Source: Flavobacterium psychrophilum (GTDB lineage: Bacteria > Bacteroidota > Bacteroidia > Flavobacteriales > Flavobacteriaceae). From it: DNA of 64,000 bases. Both the position numbers and the translations under genes were made by a program. The notes beneath the pieces are model-generated. The model saw nothing but the letters and a program-made list of their open reading frames with translations, did no database searches and had not been told where the DNA came from. The stretch covers positions 1-64,000 of the forward strand of contig CAMAQD010000001.1 in the NCBI GenBank assembly GCA_945860385.1. The letters are read 5' to 3'. Position 1 is the stretch's first letter; every line of letters starts with the position of its first letter. Shown here piece after piece: positions 18,714 through 27,913 of this stretch.

Positions 18714-20114
18714 ATGAATACAAAATATTTCGATTTAATAAACCAAACTTATTATTTCCCTCAGGAAGAGTTTACTTTAAACAAAGACAATCTAGAGTTT
18801 CACAATATCGATTTGATGAAATTGGTGGAACAATACGGTACACCGTTGAAATTTACCTATTTGCCTCAAATTTCCAATAATATTAACAAAGCCAAAAGCT
18901 GGTTTCGTAAATCGATGGAAAAAAACAATTACGAGGCCAAATATTATTATTGTTATTGTACCAAAAGTTCACATTTTGAGTATGTGATGAACGAAGCTTT
19001 TAAGAACAATATTCACATCGAAACCTCTTCTGCATTTGACATCAATATCGTTGAAAAGTTATTGGATTCAGGAAAAATAAACAAGAGTACTTATGTGATC
19101 TGCAATGGTTTTAAAAGAGATCAATACATTGAAAACATTGCAAGATTAATCAATAATGGTCATAAAAATACGATTCCAATAATTGACAATTACGAAGAAT
19201 TAGACCTTTTGCAAGAGCATATCGGGCGAAAATTCAAAATAGGAATTCGTATTGCTGCTGAGGAAGAACCCAAATTTGAGTTCTATACTTCACGTCTTGG
19301 AATTGGTTACCGAAATATTGTTCAGTTTTACAAAAAACAAATTCAGGAAAATAAAAAATTGGAACTTAAAATGTTGCACTTTTTTATCAATACAGGAATT
19401 AATGATAATGCCTATTATTGGAACGAATTGGTAAAATGTATTAAAGTCTATGTAGCTTTGAAAAAAGAATGCCCAACACTCGATGGATTGAACATCGGTG
19501 GCGGATTTCCTATCAAAAACTCATTGGCATTTGAATACGATTATCAATATATGATTGACGAAATCATCAATCAAATTAAGATTGCTTGTGATGAAGCTGA
19601 AGTGGACGTTCCAAATATTTTCACTGAATTTGGTTCTTATACCGTAGGCGAAAGCGGTGGAGCTATTTATCAGGTTTTATATCAAAAACAGCAAAATGAT
19701 AGGGAAAAATGGAATATGATTGATTCCTCTTTCATCACCACTTTACCTGATACTTGGGCGATAAACAGACGCTTTATTATGTTGTCTGTCAACCGTTGGA
19801 ACGATACCTACGAAAGGGTATTGCTAGGCGGAATGACCTGTGATAGCGACGATTATTACAATTCAGAGCAGAATATGAATGCCATATATTTGCCAAAATA
19901 CAACAAAGAAAAACCACTGTATATTGGGTTTTTCAATACAGGAGCTTATCAGGAAACCATTGGAGGTTATGGTGGTCTGCATCACTGCCTGATTCCACAA
20001 CCAAAACACATTTTGATTGATCGGGATGAAAACGGAATCTTAGCAACAGAGGTTTTCTCTGAACAACAAACAGCCGATGATGTATTGAATATATTAGGCT
20101 ATAATAAAAAATAA
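18714..20114 (+). CDS. speA: Arginine decarboxylase (PLP-dependent, fold type III)
   Basis: 466 aa, an alanine-racemase-fold decarboxylase. The PLP-lysine region is YYYCYCTKSSHF near residue 80, the glycine-rich phosphate loop is LNIGGGFPI, and the C-terminal part carries LLGGMTCDSDDYY, equivalent to the Cys-Asp catalytic pair. It resembles the biosynthetic arginine decarboxylases of Bacteroidota, which are much shorter than E. coli SpeA. Its product agmatine is the substrate of the AguA encoded at 32782-33822, and AguB lies at 30120-31007. It is followed by the deoxyhypusine-synthase-like gene, probably in one operon. Confidence 0.88.
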   Translation: MNTKYFDLINQTYYFPQEEFTLNKDNLEFHNIDLMKLVEQYGTPLKFTYLPQISNNINKAKSWFRKSMEKNNYEAKYYYCYCTKSSHFEYVMNEAFKNNIHIETSSAFDINIVEKLLDSGKINKSTYVICNGFKRDQYIENIARLINNGHKNTIPIIDNYEELDLLQEHIGRKFKIGIRIAAEEEPKFEFYTSRLGIGYRNIVQFYKKQIQENKKLELKMLHFFINTGINDNAYYWNELVKCIKVYVALKKECPTLDGLNIGGGFPIKNSLAFEYDYQYMIDEIINQIKIACDEAEVDVPNIFTEFGSYTVGESGGAIYQVLYQKQQNDREKWNMIDSSFITTLPDTWAINRRFIMLSVNRWNDTYERVLLGGMTCDSDDYYNSEQNMNAIYLPKYNKEKPLYIGFFNTGAYQETIGGYGGLHHCLIPQPKHILIDRDENGILATEVFSEQQTADDVLNILGYNKK

Positions 20115-20197
20115 TTTTAAAAGTTTTCATTGTAGTTCTCAAAAAAAAATATTTTCTTTGAACACTAAAGAATACGCTTCAAACAATAAAAAACAAA

Positions 20198-21169
20198 ATG
20201 AGTAAAGGACCAATTAGTCAATTTATAGAAAAGCATTATTTGCATTTTAATTCAGCATCCTTAGTCGATGCGGCGAAAGCATACGAACAACAATTAGCCA
20301 ATGGAGCTAAAATGATGGTGAGTATGGCTGGCGCAATGAGCACCGCTGAAATAGGTAAAATTTTTGCTGAAATAATTCGACAAGATAAAGTTCAAATTAT
20401 TTCTTGTACCGGAGCCAATCTTGAGGAAGACATTATGAATTTGGTGGCGCATTCGCACTACGAAAGAGTTCCTCATTACCGTGATTTGACACCTGAGGAT
20501 GAGTGGGCTTTGCTAGAAAGAGGTTTAAATCGTGTTACCGATACTTGTATCCCAGAACATGAAGCATTTCGTCGTTTGCAAAAACACATTTACAAAATTT
20601 GGAAAGATGCTGATGATAAAGGCGAAAGATATTTCCCTCACGAATTTATGTACAAAATGTTACTTTCGGGCGTTTTGGAAGAATATTACGAAATTGACCT
20701 AAAAGACAGCTGGATGTATGCTGCAGCAGAGAAAAATTTGCCTATTATTGTACCAGGATGGGAAGACAGCACGATGGGAAATATTTTTGCTTCATATGTT
20801 ATTAAAGGGGATTTAAAAGCCTCTACAATGAAATCGGGTATTGAATATATGGTTTATTTATCAGATTGGTATCCAAAAAATAGTGCCAACGGAATTGGAT
20901 TTTTTCAAATTGGAGGAGGAATTGCAGGTGATTTTCCAATTTGTGTTGTACCAATGTTATATCAGGATATGGAAATGCATGATATTCCGTTTTGGAGCTA
21001 TTTCTGCCAGATTTCAGACTCAACAACTAGTTATGGTTCCTATTCTGGAGCTGTTCCAAATGAAAAAATCACTTGGGGTAAATTAGACATTAAAACCCCA
21101 AAATTTATTATAGAATCTGACGCTACCATAGTAGTTCCTTTAATTTTCGCTTATTTATTAGACTTATAG
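20198..21169 (+). CDS. Deoxyhypusine synthase family protein (bacterial type, lacks the catalytic lysine)
   Basis: 323 aa with the DHS Rossmann-like fold: VSMAGAMSTAEIG, IISCTGANLEED, PIIVPGWEDSTMGN and the C-terminal AVPNEKITWGKL and SDATIVVPLIFAYL. In eukaryotic and archaeal enzymes the segment GGGMVKHH carries the lysine that forms the aminobutyl-imine intermediate. Here it reads GGGIAGDF, so that lysine is absent. Bacteria have no eIF5A. The position after speA points to polyamine metabolism, perhaps aminobutyl transfer to a small amine, but this is inference. Confidence 0.85.
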   Translation: MSKGPISQFIEKHYLHFNSASLVDAAKAYEQQLANGAKMMVSMAGAMSTAEIGKIFAEIIRQDKVQIISCTGANLEEDIMNLVAHSHYERVPHYRDLTPEDEWALLERGLNRVTDTCIPEHEAFRRLQKHIYKIWKDADDKGERYFPHEFMYKMLLSGVLEEYYEIDLKDSWMYAAAEKNLPIIVPGWEDSTMGNIFASYVIKGDLKASTMKSGIEYMVYLSDWYPKNSANGIGFFQIGGGIAGDFPICVVPMLYQDMEMHDIPFWSYFCQISDSTTSYGSYSGAVPNEKITWGKLDIKTPKFIIESDATIVVPLIFAYLLDL

Positions 21170-21177
21170 AAGAATTT

Positions 21178-21600
21178 ATGAAAAGAGTAATTGTTGATTA
21201 TGCAAAACTTACCCACGAAATTTTAAATCTATTAGTAGATAAATTTCCGGACGGCTATGATGATTCAAATATTATCCGTTTTAGAAATGCTCAAAACGAA
21301 TTAATTGAAGCTGTCGAAGTTCGTACTGAAGACACTATTTATTTAGTAAAAATTAGTACTAAGCTTGCCGACAGGATTGAAAATTATGATGAAGATGATG
21401 AAATTGCAGCAGAGATCGAACCTATCGATGATGAAATCAATTTAGACGACGACGATGATGCTGCCAGTGATGATGACGATGATGCGGATGAATATAAAGA
21501 CCCTCTTGACGACAAAGGTGATGGCACCGACGACGATGAAGATGACGACGAAGACGACTCAACCAATGAAGAAGAAGATGAAGACGAGGATGAAGAATAA
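21178..21600 (+). CDS. Hypothetical protein with an Asp/Glu-rich tail
   Basis: 140 aa. The first 75 residues form a small alpha/beta domain (MKRVIVDYAKLTHEIL, then KFPDGYDDSNIIRFRNAQNE). The last 65 are almost only Asp and Glu, with a few Ala, Asn and Thr. It starts 8 bp after the DHS-like gene and ends before a strong terminator, so it closes the speA group. I do not recognise a function. Such acidic tails often shield basic partners or bind divalent cations. Confidence 0.8.
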   Translation: MKRVIVDYAKLTHEILNLLVDKFPDGYDDSNIIRFRNAQNELIEAVEVRTEDTIYLVKISTKLADRIENYDEDDEIAAEIEPIDDEINLDDDDDAASDDDDDADEYKDPLDDKGDGTDDDEDDDEDDSTNEEEDEDEDEE

Positions 21601-21623
21601 TTAATTTTTAGCTAAAATACCGT

Positions 21624-21652
21624 AAAGGAACTCTTAATCGAGTTCCTTTTTT
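21624..21652 (+). terminator. Terminator of the speA group
   Basis: AAAGGAACTC (21624-21633) and GAGTTCCTTT (21640-21649) with a 6-nt loop, then T to 21652. Confidence 0.85.
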
Positions 21653-21806
21653 ATTGTTTTTAGATTTTAAAAATTTACCCAAAAATGACAACAGTTTTTT
21701 TCAAAAACAATTACATAAAATAAAGTCAGGAAGAAATTATTTGATTTAGCTTTGTATAAATGAAAAATAGTATCACAATACTTTTTGGCTAATAAATTCC
21801 AACCGC

Positions 21807-23342
21807 ATGAAAATTGAAAAATTATGTAAAGAATTAAATGAAATTTTACAGACTATTATTGATAATGAATCAAAAATAGATACCTCCATCTCTAAAATTC
21901 ACCAGGAATATAGATTAAGCGCTAAAAATTTATGCCGTTATCTTATTCTGCGAAGTTTTGATTTAAGAAAATACCAAGCCAGTTTATCTGAGTACGGCGT
22001 ATCCTCTTTAGGAACTTCCGAAGGTTATGTCTATAGTAATCTTTACAGTGTTGTAAAAAATTTAAAATTAATTCAAAGTCTTCCCGTTGATGAAAAATCC
22101 AATGTCGAAATTATAGGATACGAAGGCAGTTGTGAATTAATAAAGAAAAATGCCAACAATTTATTCAATCAGGGAAGCAGAAGTAATTTTACCGAAATAA
22201 TGGTCACTCTGCCTAACGAAGCAGCGGAAGACAAATCCATAATTGAAGAAATGGTTCAAAATGGTATGGAAATAGCCCGAATCAATTTAAGCCACGGAGA
22301 TAGTGACATTTGGACAAAAATGGTGCAATTTGTAAATGAAATTAAAATTGAAACCCACCATAAATTAAAAATTTATATGGATTTGTCAGGTCCAAAAATA
22401 AGAACTGCCACTATTGAAATTACTGATAAAAAAGGAAAAATAAAGAATGGAATTCCTGTAAGAGTTGGAGAACTTATTATTTTAACCAAGAGAGCAACCT
22501 TAGGGAAAAAATCAAAATTTGGAAAAAATAACGAACAACGCAAGAAAGCAGAAATTGGCGTTTTGCTTTCCCAAATAATTGATGATGTCAAAATCAATGA
22601 CATTGTTTTATTCGATGATGGAATGATAAAATCGGTCGTTGTTTCAAAAACCGATGAAGATATTGAACTCTTAATAACGCATTGTTATAAACCCAGGTTA
22701 TCTTCTCAAAAAGGAATCAACCTTCCTGATACTAAATTAAATCTTCCCGCACTAACAGCAAAAGATATTGAAAACCTACCTTTTGTCTGCAAAAATGCTG
22801 ATATTGTAGGCTATTCTTTTGTGAGAACAGCAGAAGATGTTCACTATTTATACGAACAATTAGACTTGAATAATGCCAAAGATTTGGGTGTAGTTTTTAA
22901 AATTGAAAATAAAGAAGCTTTCGAGAATTTGCCATTCATCTTGCTCGAAGGTATGAAAAGGGATAAGATTGGAGTTATGATTGCAAGAGGTGATTTGGCC
23001 GTTGAAATTGGTTTCGAAAGAATCTCAGAGGTTCAAAATGAAATACTTTGGCTTTGTGAAGCAGCACATATTCCGGTTATTTGGGCAACACAGGTTCTTG
23101 AAAATCTTGCCAAAACAGGAATTCCAACAAGAGCAGAAATTAGTGATGTTGTCCAAGGCGTTCAAGCCGAATGCATTATGCTCAATAAAGGCCCTTATAT
23201 CAATGATGCCATCAAAATGCTCAAAAATATACTAATCAGAATGGAAGCCCATTCCTTGAAGAAAAAGAATTCACTGCGAGCGTTGAACATTGCCAAAAAC
23301 TCAGTCAATCACTTAATGGGAGAAATAAATACAAAAAAATGA
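21807..23342 (+). CDS. Atypical pyruvate kinase
   Basis: 511 aa. The first about 125 residues are an extra domain of unknown type. The catalytic barrel then starts at TEIMVTLPNEA and keeps the active-site elements ARINLSHG, DLSGPKIRT, VVFKIENKEAF (Lys and Glu), MIARGDLAVE (Asp) and WATQVLENL (Thr), with an inserted B domain. The usual C-terminal regulatory domain is missing: the protein ends soon after the barrel. It should convert phosphoenolpyruvate and ADP to pyruvate and ATP, or act on a related enol phosphate. Its stop overlaps the start of a HAD phosphatase (ATGA), so the two are translationally coupled. Confidence 0.8.
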   Translation: MKIEKLCKELNEILQTIIDNESKIDTSISKIHQEYRLSAKNLCRYLILRSFDLRKYQASLSEYGVSSLGTSEGYVYSNLYSVVKNLKLIQSLPVDEKSNVEIIGYEGSCELIKKNANNLFNQGSRSNFTEIMVTLPNEAAEDKSIIEEMVQNGMEIARINLSHGDSDIWTKMVQFVNEIKIETHHKLKIYMDLSGPKIRTATIEITDKKGKIKNGIPVRVGELIILTKRATLGKKSKFGKNNEQRKKAEIGVLLSQIIDDVKINDIVLFDDGMIKSVVVSKTDEDIELLITHCYKPRLSSQKGINLPDTKLNLPALTAKDIENLPFVCKNADIVGYSFVRTAEDVHYLYEQLDLNNAKDLGVVFKIENKEAFENLPFILLEGMKRDKIGVMIARGDLAVEIGFERISEVQNEILWLCEAAHIPVIWATQVLENLAKTGIPTRAEISDVVQGVQAECIMLNKGPYINDAIKMLKNILIRMEAHSLKKKNSLRALNIAKNSVNHLMGEINTKK

Positions 23343-24022
23343 AATTTAAAGGAGTGATTTTTGATTTGGATGGAACACTGGTGAATTCACTTGAAGACAT
23401 CGCAGATGCTATGAATAAAGTCTTAGAAAGCCTCGACTACCCTACTCACAGTTATGAAAACTATCAATATTTTATAGGAAGCGGTCTGCGGAATTTAGTC
23501 AGCAAATCGTTGCCTGAAAACCATAATGATGAAACTCAAATAGGACATTGCTACCAATTGATGGTCGAAGTCTACCGAGATCATTGCACGAATCAAACCA
23601 AACCCTACAACGGAATCATTGAATTATTAGATTATTTGATTTCTCACAAAATGAAATTGGGGGTGTTTTCCAATAAATCGGATGAACTAACCAAGAAAAT
23701 TGTAGCTGCTCTGTTTCCTGACTATTTCAATTCTATTGTGGGTTTAAGCATCGAATCGCTTAAAAAACCCAATCCTTCCGAAGCCTTGGCAATCAGCAAA
23801 AACTTTGGATTAAACCCCGAAGAAACTATTTTCGTAGGAGATTCTGGAATTGATATGCAAACGGCAACCAATGCTAATATGCACGCAATAGGCGTTATTT
23901 GGGGGTATAGACCTGAAAAAGAACTGATTGAAAATGGAGCAAAGCAAATTCTTAAACACCCTTCTGATTTAATTCAGATTTTGGAGGCTACAAAAAAATT
24001 GGAGAAAAGAGTAGTGAACTAA
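23339..24022 (+). CDS. HAD-superfamily phosphatase (phosphoglycolate phosphatase-like)
   Basis: 227 aa with all four HAD motifs: FDLDGTLVNS, the Ser in VFSNKSDE, the Lys in KKPNPSEAL, and FVGDSGIDMQTA. The cap domain is alpha-helical (subclass IA), as in Gph and beta-phosphoglucomutase. Its ATG overlaps the stop of the pyruvate-kinase-like gene by 4 bases. A metabolite-repair role, dephosphorylating side products such as 2-phosphoglycolate or 2-phospholactate made by pyruvate kinase, would fit the coupling but is inference. Confidence 0.88.
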   Translation: MKFKGVIFDLDGTLVNSLEDIADAMNKVLESLDYPTHSYENYQYFIGSGLRNLVSKSLPENHNDETQIGHCYQLMVEVYRDHCTNQTKPYNGIIELLDYLISHKMKLGVFSNKSDELTKKIVAALFPDYFNSIVGLSIESLKKPNPSEALAISKNFGLNPEETIFVGDSGIDMQTATNANMHAIGVIWGYRPEKELIENGAKQILKHPSDLIQILEATKKLEKRVVN

Positions 24023-24057
24023 CAACACCAAGAGAACTATTATTTAAAATATAATCC

Positions 24058-24570
24058 ATGTCAAAACGAGACGAATTAGAACAATTTCCGTTATATCAAA
24101 AAGCAGAACAAATTTTCAAAATCACGCAAGGATTAGTCGAAATCATTCCTGCCGACAATGAATTTCTCCAAGAAACTACTGTTCGTTTTATGTTGGAAGA
24201 TGCCATGATTATACCCGCTAAAATTGCTGGAGCTCACGGAATAGAATTATATGATTTGAAGATGGAAAACGCCACCATTATCCGAAAAGCAGCAAGAGAT
24301 CTCTATGTGCAAGCAGGTAGTTTACGTTTTGAAGAAGATATTCTGGACAAAGATTACATCAATTTATTAAGAGATGAAATCGATGAATTCCGACTCTTAT
24401 TCATTGATTGGGTCGCCAGTTTTGATGTTTGGAATTACATCAAAGACGATTGGGGATTGTTCAACCCGCCTGGAGTAAGTGCGCACGATAAAGATCCAGA
24501 CGATGACATTCCTTTTAATCCTGATGATTTTCTAAATTTTGAAGATGACGATGAAAACGATGACGAGTAA
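24058..24570 (+). CDS. Hypothetical helical protein with an acidic tail
   Basis: 170 aa, rich in long amphipathic helices (residues 10-130; EQFPLYQKAEQIFKITQGLV, IRKAARDLYVQAGSLRFEE) that suggest a four-helix bundle. The tail NFEDDDENDDE is acidic. It shows no signal peptide or membrane segment. The bundle recalls the 23S-intervening-sequence (IVP) four-helix proteins, but I cannot assign it. It starts 35 bp after the HAD gene and is probably cotranscribed with it. Confidence 0.75.
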   Translation: MSKRDELEQFPLYQKAEQIFKITQGLVEIIPADNEFLQETTVRFMLEDAMIIPAKIAGAHGIELYDLKMENATIIRKAARDLYVQAGSLRFEEDILDKDYINLLRDEIDEFRLLFIDWVASFDVWNYIKDDWGLFNPPGVSAHDKDPDDDIPFNPDDFLNFEDDDENDDE

Positions 24571-24639
24571 ATGTTTTAAAAGGCATAAATTGCAAATTAA
24601 CGTAGCTTTGAGAAAATAATATAATAAATAGTATAAAGA

Positions 24640-25245
24640 ATGAAGCCAAAAGATTTTTTCGCAGAAAAAGCAAATGACTACGACAAAGAACAGTCGAGAA
24701 CCCAAAATGTGAGCACTATTGCACAAACCATTTTAAACGAAGTCTCTTTTTCGAAAGAAATGAGTATTATGGATTTTGGATCTGGAACAGGATTGTTACT
24801 ATCTGAAATTGCTCCTTATGTTGGCGAAATTACAGCAATTGATATTTCCTCGTCAATGATTGCAGTTTTAAAATCGAAAAAAGAGGATATAAAGTGTTCC
24901 CTCGAAATCGTGCAAATGGATTTAACCAAAGAAACATTAGATAGAAAATTTGACGCAGTAATTTCATCAATGACAATCCATCATATCGAAGACACTTTGG
25001 CACTGTTCAAAAAATTTCATTCTTTACTCAAAGAGGAAGGAATCATTGCAATAGCTGATCTTGACTCCGAAGACGGCTCTTTTCATACCGAAAACACTGG
25101 AGTTTTTCACTGCGGATTTGACCGAGAGGACTTTGTACAAATGGTAAAAAGTGCAGGATTCAAAGACATCAAGATTCAAAACGCGAGTATTATCGCTAAA
25201 CCAACAAGCGATTATTCAGTATTTTTAATCACCGCAAAAAAATAA
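24640..25245 (+). CDS. Class I SAM-dependent methyltransferase
   Basis: 201 aa. The SAM-binding motif I is IMDFGSGTGLLLSEI, the acidic end of beta 2 is AIDISSSMI, motif IV is DAVISSMTIHHI and the later strand is GIIAIADLDSED. It belongs to the Methyltransf_11/25 group of small-molecule methylases (UbiE/Tam-like). The substrate is unknown. Confidence 0.85.
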   Translation: MKPKDFFAEKANDYDKEQSRTQNVSTIAQTILNEVSFSKEMSIMDFGSGTGLLLSEIAPYVGEITAIDISSSMIAVLKSKKEDIKCSLEIVQMDLTKETLDRKFDAVISSMTIHHIEDTLALFKKFHSLLKEEGIIAIADLDSEDGSFHTENTGVFHCGFDREDFVQMVKSAGFKDIKIQNASIIAKPTSDYSVFLITAKK

Positions 25246-25568
25246 AATTAGCAAATCTCTCCACTTCTGTAGTCTGCTAGAATTACCGTTTTATTAAATG
25301 AAATCCGAGAGTTTTAATACGATTTAAAAGTATTGAACAGCTATTACTCTGTTTTCAAAACAATTTTTTATTCCCAATATTCCCTGACTTCATGCATAAG
25401 TTCAGTAAATACCTCCATTCTAAAAACTGTTTATTTTTTTTTAATTACCTGTGAATCATGTAACTTTTTTTAAAAGTAATATAAAACAATTCCTGAGTGA
25501 GAACCGCAACTTTACATCTTTAAATATAATCAATAAATTGCAGTAGAAAAAATAATAAAAAGAACTCT
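25246..25568 (+). other. Intergenic region before the small membrane-protein group
   Basis: 323 bp, very AT-rich and with stops in all frames. No clear consensus promoter, hairpin or repeat was found. It must hold the promoter for the next four genes, perhaps of an alternative-sigma type. Confidence 0.4.
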
Positions 25569-25688
25569 ATGAACAATATTTTCAAAGGATTAATTGCAGG
25601 TTACGGAGCGAACAAATTAGGTGGTGGCTGTTTTGGCACTATAGTAGTTTTTGTAATTATATGGTTTCTTCTGGGACAATGCAGTTAA
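25569..25688 (+). CDS. Small membrane peptide, 39 aa
   Basis: An ATG frame starting MNNIFKGLIAGYGANKLGGG, followed by a hydrophobic helix (about residues 22-36) ending LLGQCS. The GxGANKLGGGCFG region followed by a membrane helix looks like a real single-span micropeptide. It lies 43 bp before the YtxH gene with no terminator between, so it is likely the first gene of that unit. Confidence 0.6.
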   Translation: MNNIFKGLIAGYGANKLGGGCFGTIVVFVIIWFLLGQCS

Positions 25689-25731
25689 ATTTAATTATAA
25701 TAAATTCAATAACAATTTAATAAAAACAATT

Positions 25732-26022
25732 ATGAGCACAGGTAAAGTAGTTTTAGGAACAATGGCAGGACTTGCCATAGGAGGAATTTTAGGGGTTTTA
25801 TTTGCACCTGAAAAAGGATCAGTAACTCGCCAACAAATTATGGACAGAGGAAATGATTATGCAGATGAACTGAAATCCAAATACAATGATTTTGCAGATA
25901 CGCTTTCAGAAAAATTTCAAAGTGGAAAAGATTTTGCACAAGTGGTTGCTGAAAACGGTAAAGCAGAATTAGATGAACTTAAAAATGATGTAAATCATAC
26001 CGCATCCAATTACAAACTATAA
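25732..26022 (+). CDS. YtxH domain-containing protein
   Basis: 96 aa. The N-terminal GTMAGLAIGGILGVLFAPEKG is the YtxH signature (a glycine-zipper membrane helix followed by LFAPxxG). The rest is a charged amphipathic helix (YADELKSKYNDFADTLSEKF). YtxH proteins are small envelope or general-stress proteins without a known enzymatic role. It lies 11 bp before the next gene. Confidence 0.88.
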   Translation: MSTGKVVLGTMAGLAIGGILGVLFAPEKGSVTRQQIMDRGNDYADELKSKYNDFADTLSEKFQSGKDFAQVVAENGKAELDELKNDVNHTASNYKL

Positions 26023-26033
26023 ACAAACCTATT

Positions 26034-26387
26034 ATGATCGACAATAAAACACCAATAGCAACGCTTTTTGAGCGGGCGGAAGATTACGGCAAAACAACCT
26101 TAAAACTGTTAGAGCTAAACGCCATTGATAAATCGGCCGATGTAATTTCATCTCTCGTTTCAAGACTTGCAGTTATTATGACAGTTGTATTGTCGATTTT
26201 AATTATTAACATCGGTTTGGCCTTGTGGATAGGGAAATTGCTTGGCGAAACTTTTTACGGGTTTTTTATAATTGGAGGTTTCTACGGAATTCTCGCAATT
26301 TTTCTGCAGCTATTCCGTGACCAATTAATTAAATATCCTGTTAGTAATTCTATCATTAAACAAATGTTGAAACCAAAAACGGCATGA
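26034..26387 (+). CDS. Phage-holin-superfamily-like membrane protein
   Basis: 117 aa. An N-terminal cytoplasmic helix (LFERAEDYGKTTLKLLELNAIDK) precedes two close membrane helices, about residues 46-68 and 75-97. This is the layout of the Phage_holin_3_6/YqjE family often found with YtxH and stress genes. Its last bases overlap the next ATG (ATGA), giving translational coupling. Confidence 0.78.
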   Translation: MIDNKTPIATLFERAEDYGKTTLKLLELNAIDKSADVISSLVSRLAVIMTVVLSILIINIGLALWIGKLLGETFYGFFIIGGFYGILAIFLQLFRDQLIKYPVSNSIIKQMLKPKTA

Positions 26388-26785
26388 AAAATAAAAACGC
26401 AACCGATACATTAAATGAAATGATTATTGTTCAGAAGATGATTTATGACAATGATTTGGAACAACTCAAGAATCAATTTGATGTGGCTTACGAAAGTGTA
26501 AAACCTATTAACTTGATCAAAAACCTATTTCATGAAGTGACTGCTTCACCAGAAATTAAAAATAATCTTCTCAGCAATTTAATTGGATTTGGCACAGGAT
26601 TTATCTCCAAAAAACTTTTGTTAGGGGCTACTCATAATCCAATCAAAAAAGTATTTGGAACACTATTTGAATTTGCTGTTGCCAATGTGGCTTCAAAACA
26701 TTCTGACGGCATTAAAACAATTGGAGAAAACTTGTTTAAACGCTTTTTCAATAAAAACAAAACGAATCAAATTCTAAATCGCTAA
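26384..26785 (+). CDS. Hypothetical protein of the YtxH group
   Basis: 133 aa. A helical N-terminus (MIIVQKMIYDNDLEQLKNQF) is followed by a glycine-containing region LLSNLIGFGTGFISKKLLLGATHNP and a basic C-terminus. The middle segment could be a short membrane-inserting helix. It is translationally coupled to the holin-like gene and is the last of four genes. I do not recognise it. Confidence 0.75.
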   Translation: MKNKNATDTLNEMIIVQKMIYDNDLEQLKNQFDVAYESVKPINLIKNLFHEVTASPEIKNNLLSNLIGFGTGFISKKLLLGATHNPIKKVFGTLFEFAVANVASKHSDGIKTIGENLFKRFFNKNKTNQILNR

Positions 26786-26934
26786 TTTGTCAAAAAGACA
26801 GTTCTTTGATTTAAATATAATTTGTTTAAAAATTGGCTTTTTAAATTTTCTCGCTATCCTTTCAATGATTTTTTCAATAGCATATTTATTGACTCTGTCA
26901 GAGAAGATATACTTGCTCGATGTTTTCTTTTGCA

Positions 26935-26966
26935 TTGCATAGTCAAGTAAAAAAATAGTAATTTTG
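26935..26966 (+). promoter_or_regulatory. Promoter of the DUF808 gene
   Basis: TTG (26935-26937), 21 bases, then TAATTTTG (26959-26966). This fits the Bacteroidota consensus. Confidence 0.6.
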
Positions 26967-27043
26967 CAGCACTAAATAAATAAAGCTCGCCAAATCAATT
27001 TTGGATATCACCACCAAAATCAGGCAGTTTCTAAAACTAAGGT

Positions 27044-27913
27044 ATGGCATCAGGTTTTTTTGCACTATTGGATGATATCGCAGCAATCATGGATGATGTT
27101 GCTGTAATGAGTAAAATTGCAGCCAAAAAAACAGCTGGGATTTTGGGTGATGATTTGGCCGTCAATGCTGAAAAAGCCTCAGGATTTATTTCTTCAAGAG
27201 AAATTCCGGTATTATGGGCTATTACAAAAGGTTCATTCCTTAATAAATTGATTATTCTTCCCATCGCCTTCCTTTTGAGTGCCTTTTTACCTTTGGCAAT
27301 TATCATCGTCTTAATACTTGGGGGATTGTATTTAGCCTATGAAGGCGCCGAAAAAATATACGAATATTTCTTTCCTCACAAACAGGTCTCAATAGAAATT
27401 ATTGCACAAGATTTTACCGAAGCTGAATTACTAGCACTTGAAAAAGAGAAAATAAAATCAGCCATTGTAACCGATTTTATTTTATCTGTAGAGATTGTAA
27501 TCATTGCATTAGGCACTGTAATCGGTAAACCTATCAGCTCACAAATTGTAGTAGTTTCGATAATTGCAACACTAGCCACCATTGGCGTTTATGGGATTGT
27601 GGCCTTGATTGTACGAATGGACGAATTGGGTTTCAGACTTATTGCATTGAATTCTAGAGAACGTAGTTTATCAAAAACCATCGGAAATATATTGGTGCAA
27701 GCCTTGCCAAAAGTCATCAAAAGTTTAGCCGTTATTGGAACAATCGCTTTGATTCTTGTAGCTGGTGGAATATTTGCACATAATATCGACTTGCTACATC
27801 ATTTATTTCCAAAATTGCCTTCGATTATCAGAGAATTTAGTTTTGGATTGCTTATCGGGTTTCTGGTTTTAGGACTAGTAAATCTTTTCAAAAAGATATT
27901 TCGAAAAAAGTAA
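27044..27913 (+). CDS. DUF808 family inner-membrane protein (YedI-like)
   Basis: 289 aa. The N-terminal MASGFFALLDDIAAIMDDVAVMSK and KKTAGILGDDLAVNAEKASGF are the DUF808 signature. At least four membrane segments follow (about 75-95, 150-165, 175-195, 225-245, 265-285). The family is widespread, integral to the inner membrane and of unknown function. It is a single-gene unit with its own promoter. Confidence 0.88.
   Translation: MASGFFALLDDIAAIMDDVAVMSKIAAKKTAGILGDDLAVNAEKASGFISSREIPVLWAITKGSFLNKLIILPIAFLLSAFLPLAIIIVLILGGLYLAYEGAEKIYEYFFPHKQVSIEIIAQDFTEAELLALEKEKIKSAIVTDFILSVEIVIIALGTVIGKPISSQIVVVSIIATLATIGVYGIVALIVRMDELGFRLIALNSRERSLSKTIGNILVQALPKVIKSLAVIGTIALILVAGGIFAHNIDLLHHLFPKLPSIIREFSFGLLIGFLVLGLVNLFKKIFRKK

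Noticed and set aside
21384..21566. Minus-strand poly-serine frame
   Set aside because: It is the complement of the Asp/Glu-rich codons of the 140-aa protein.
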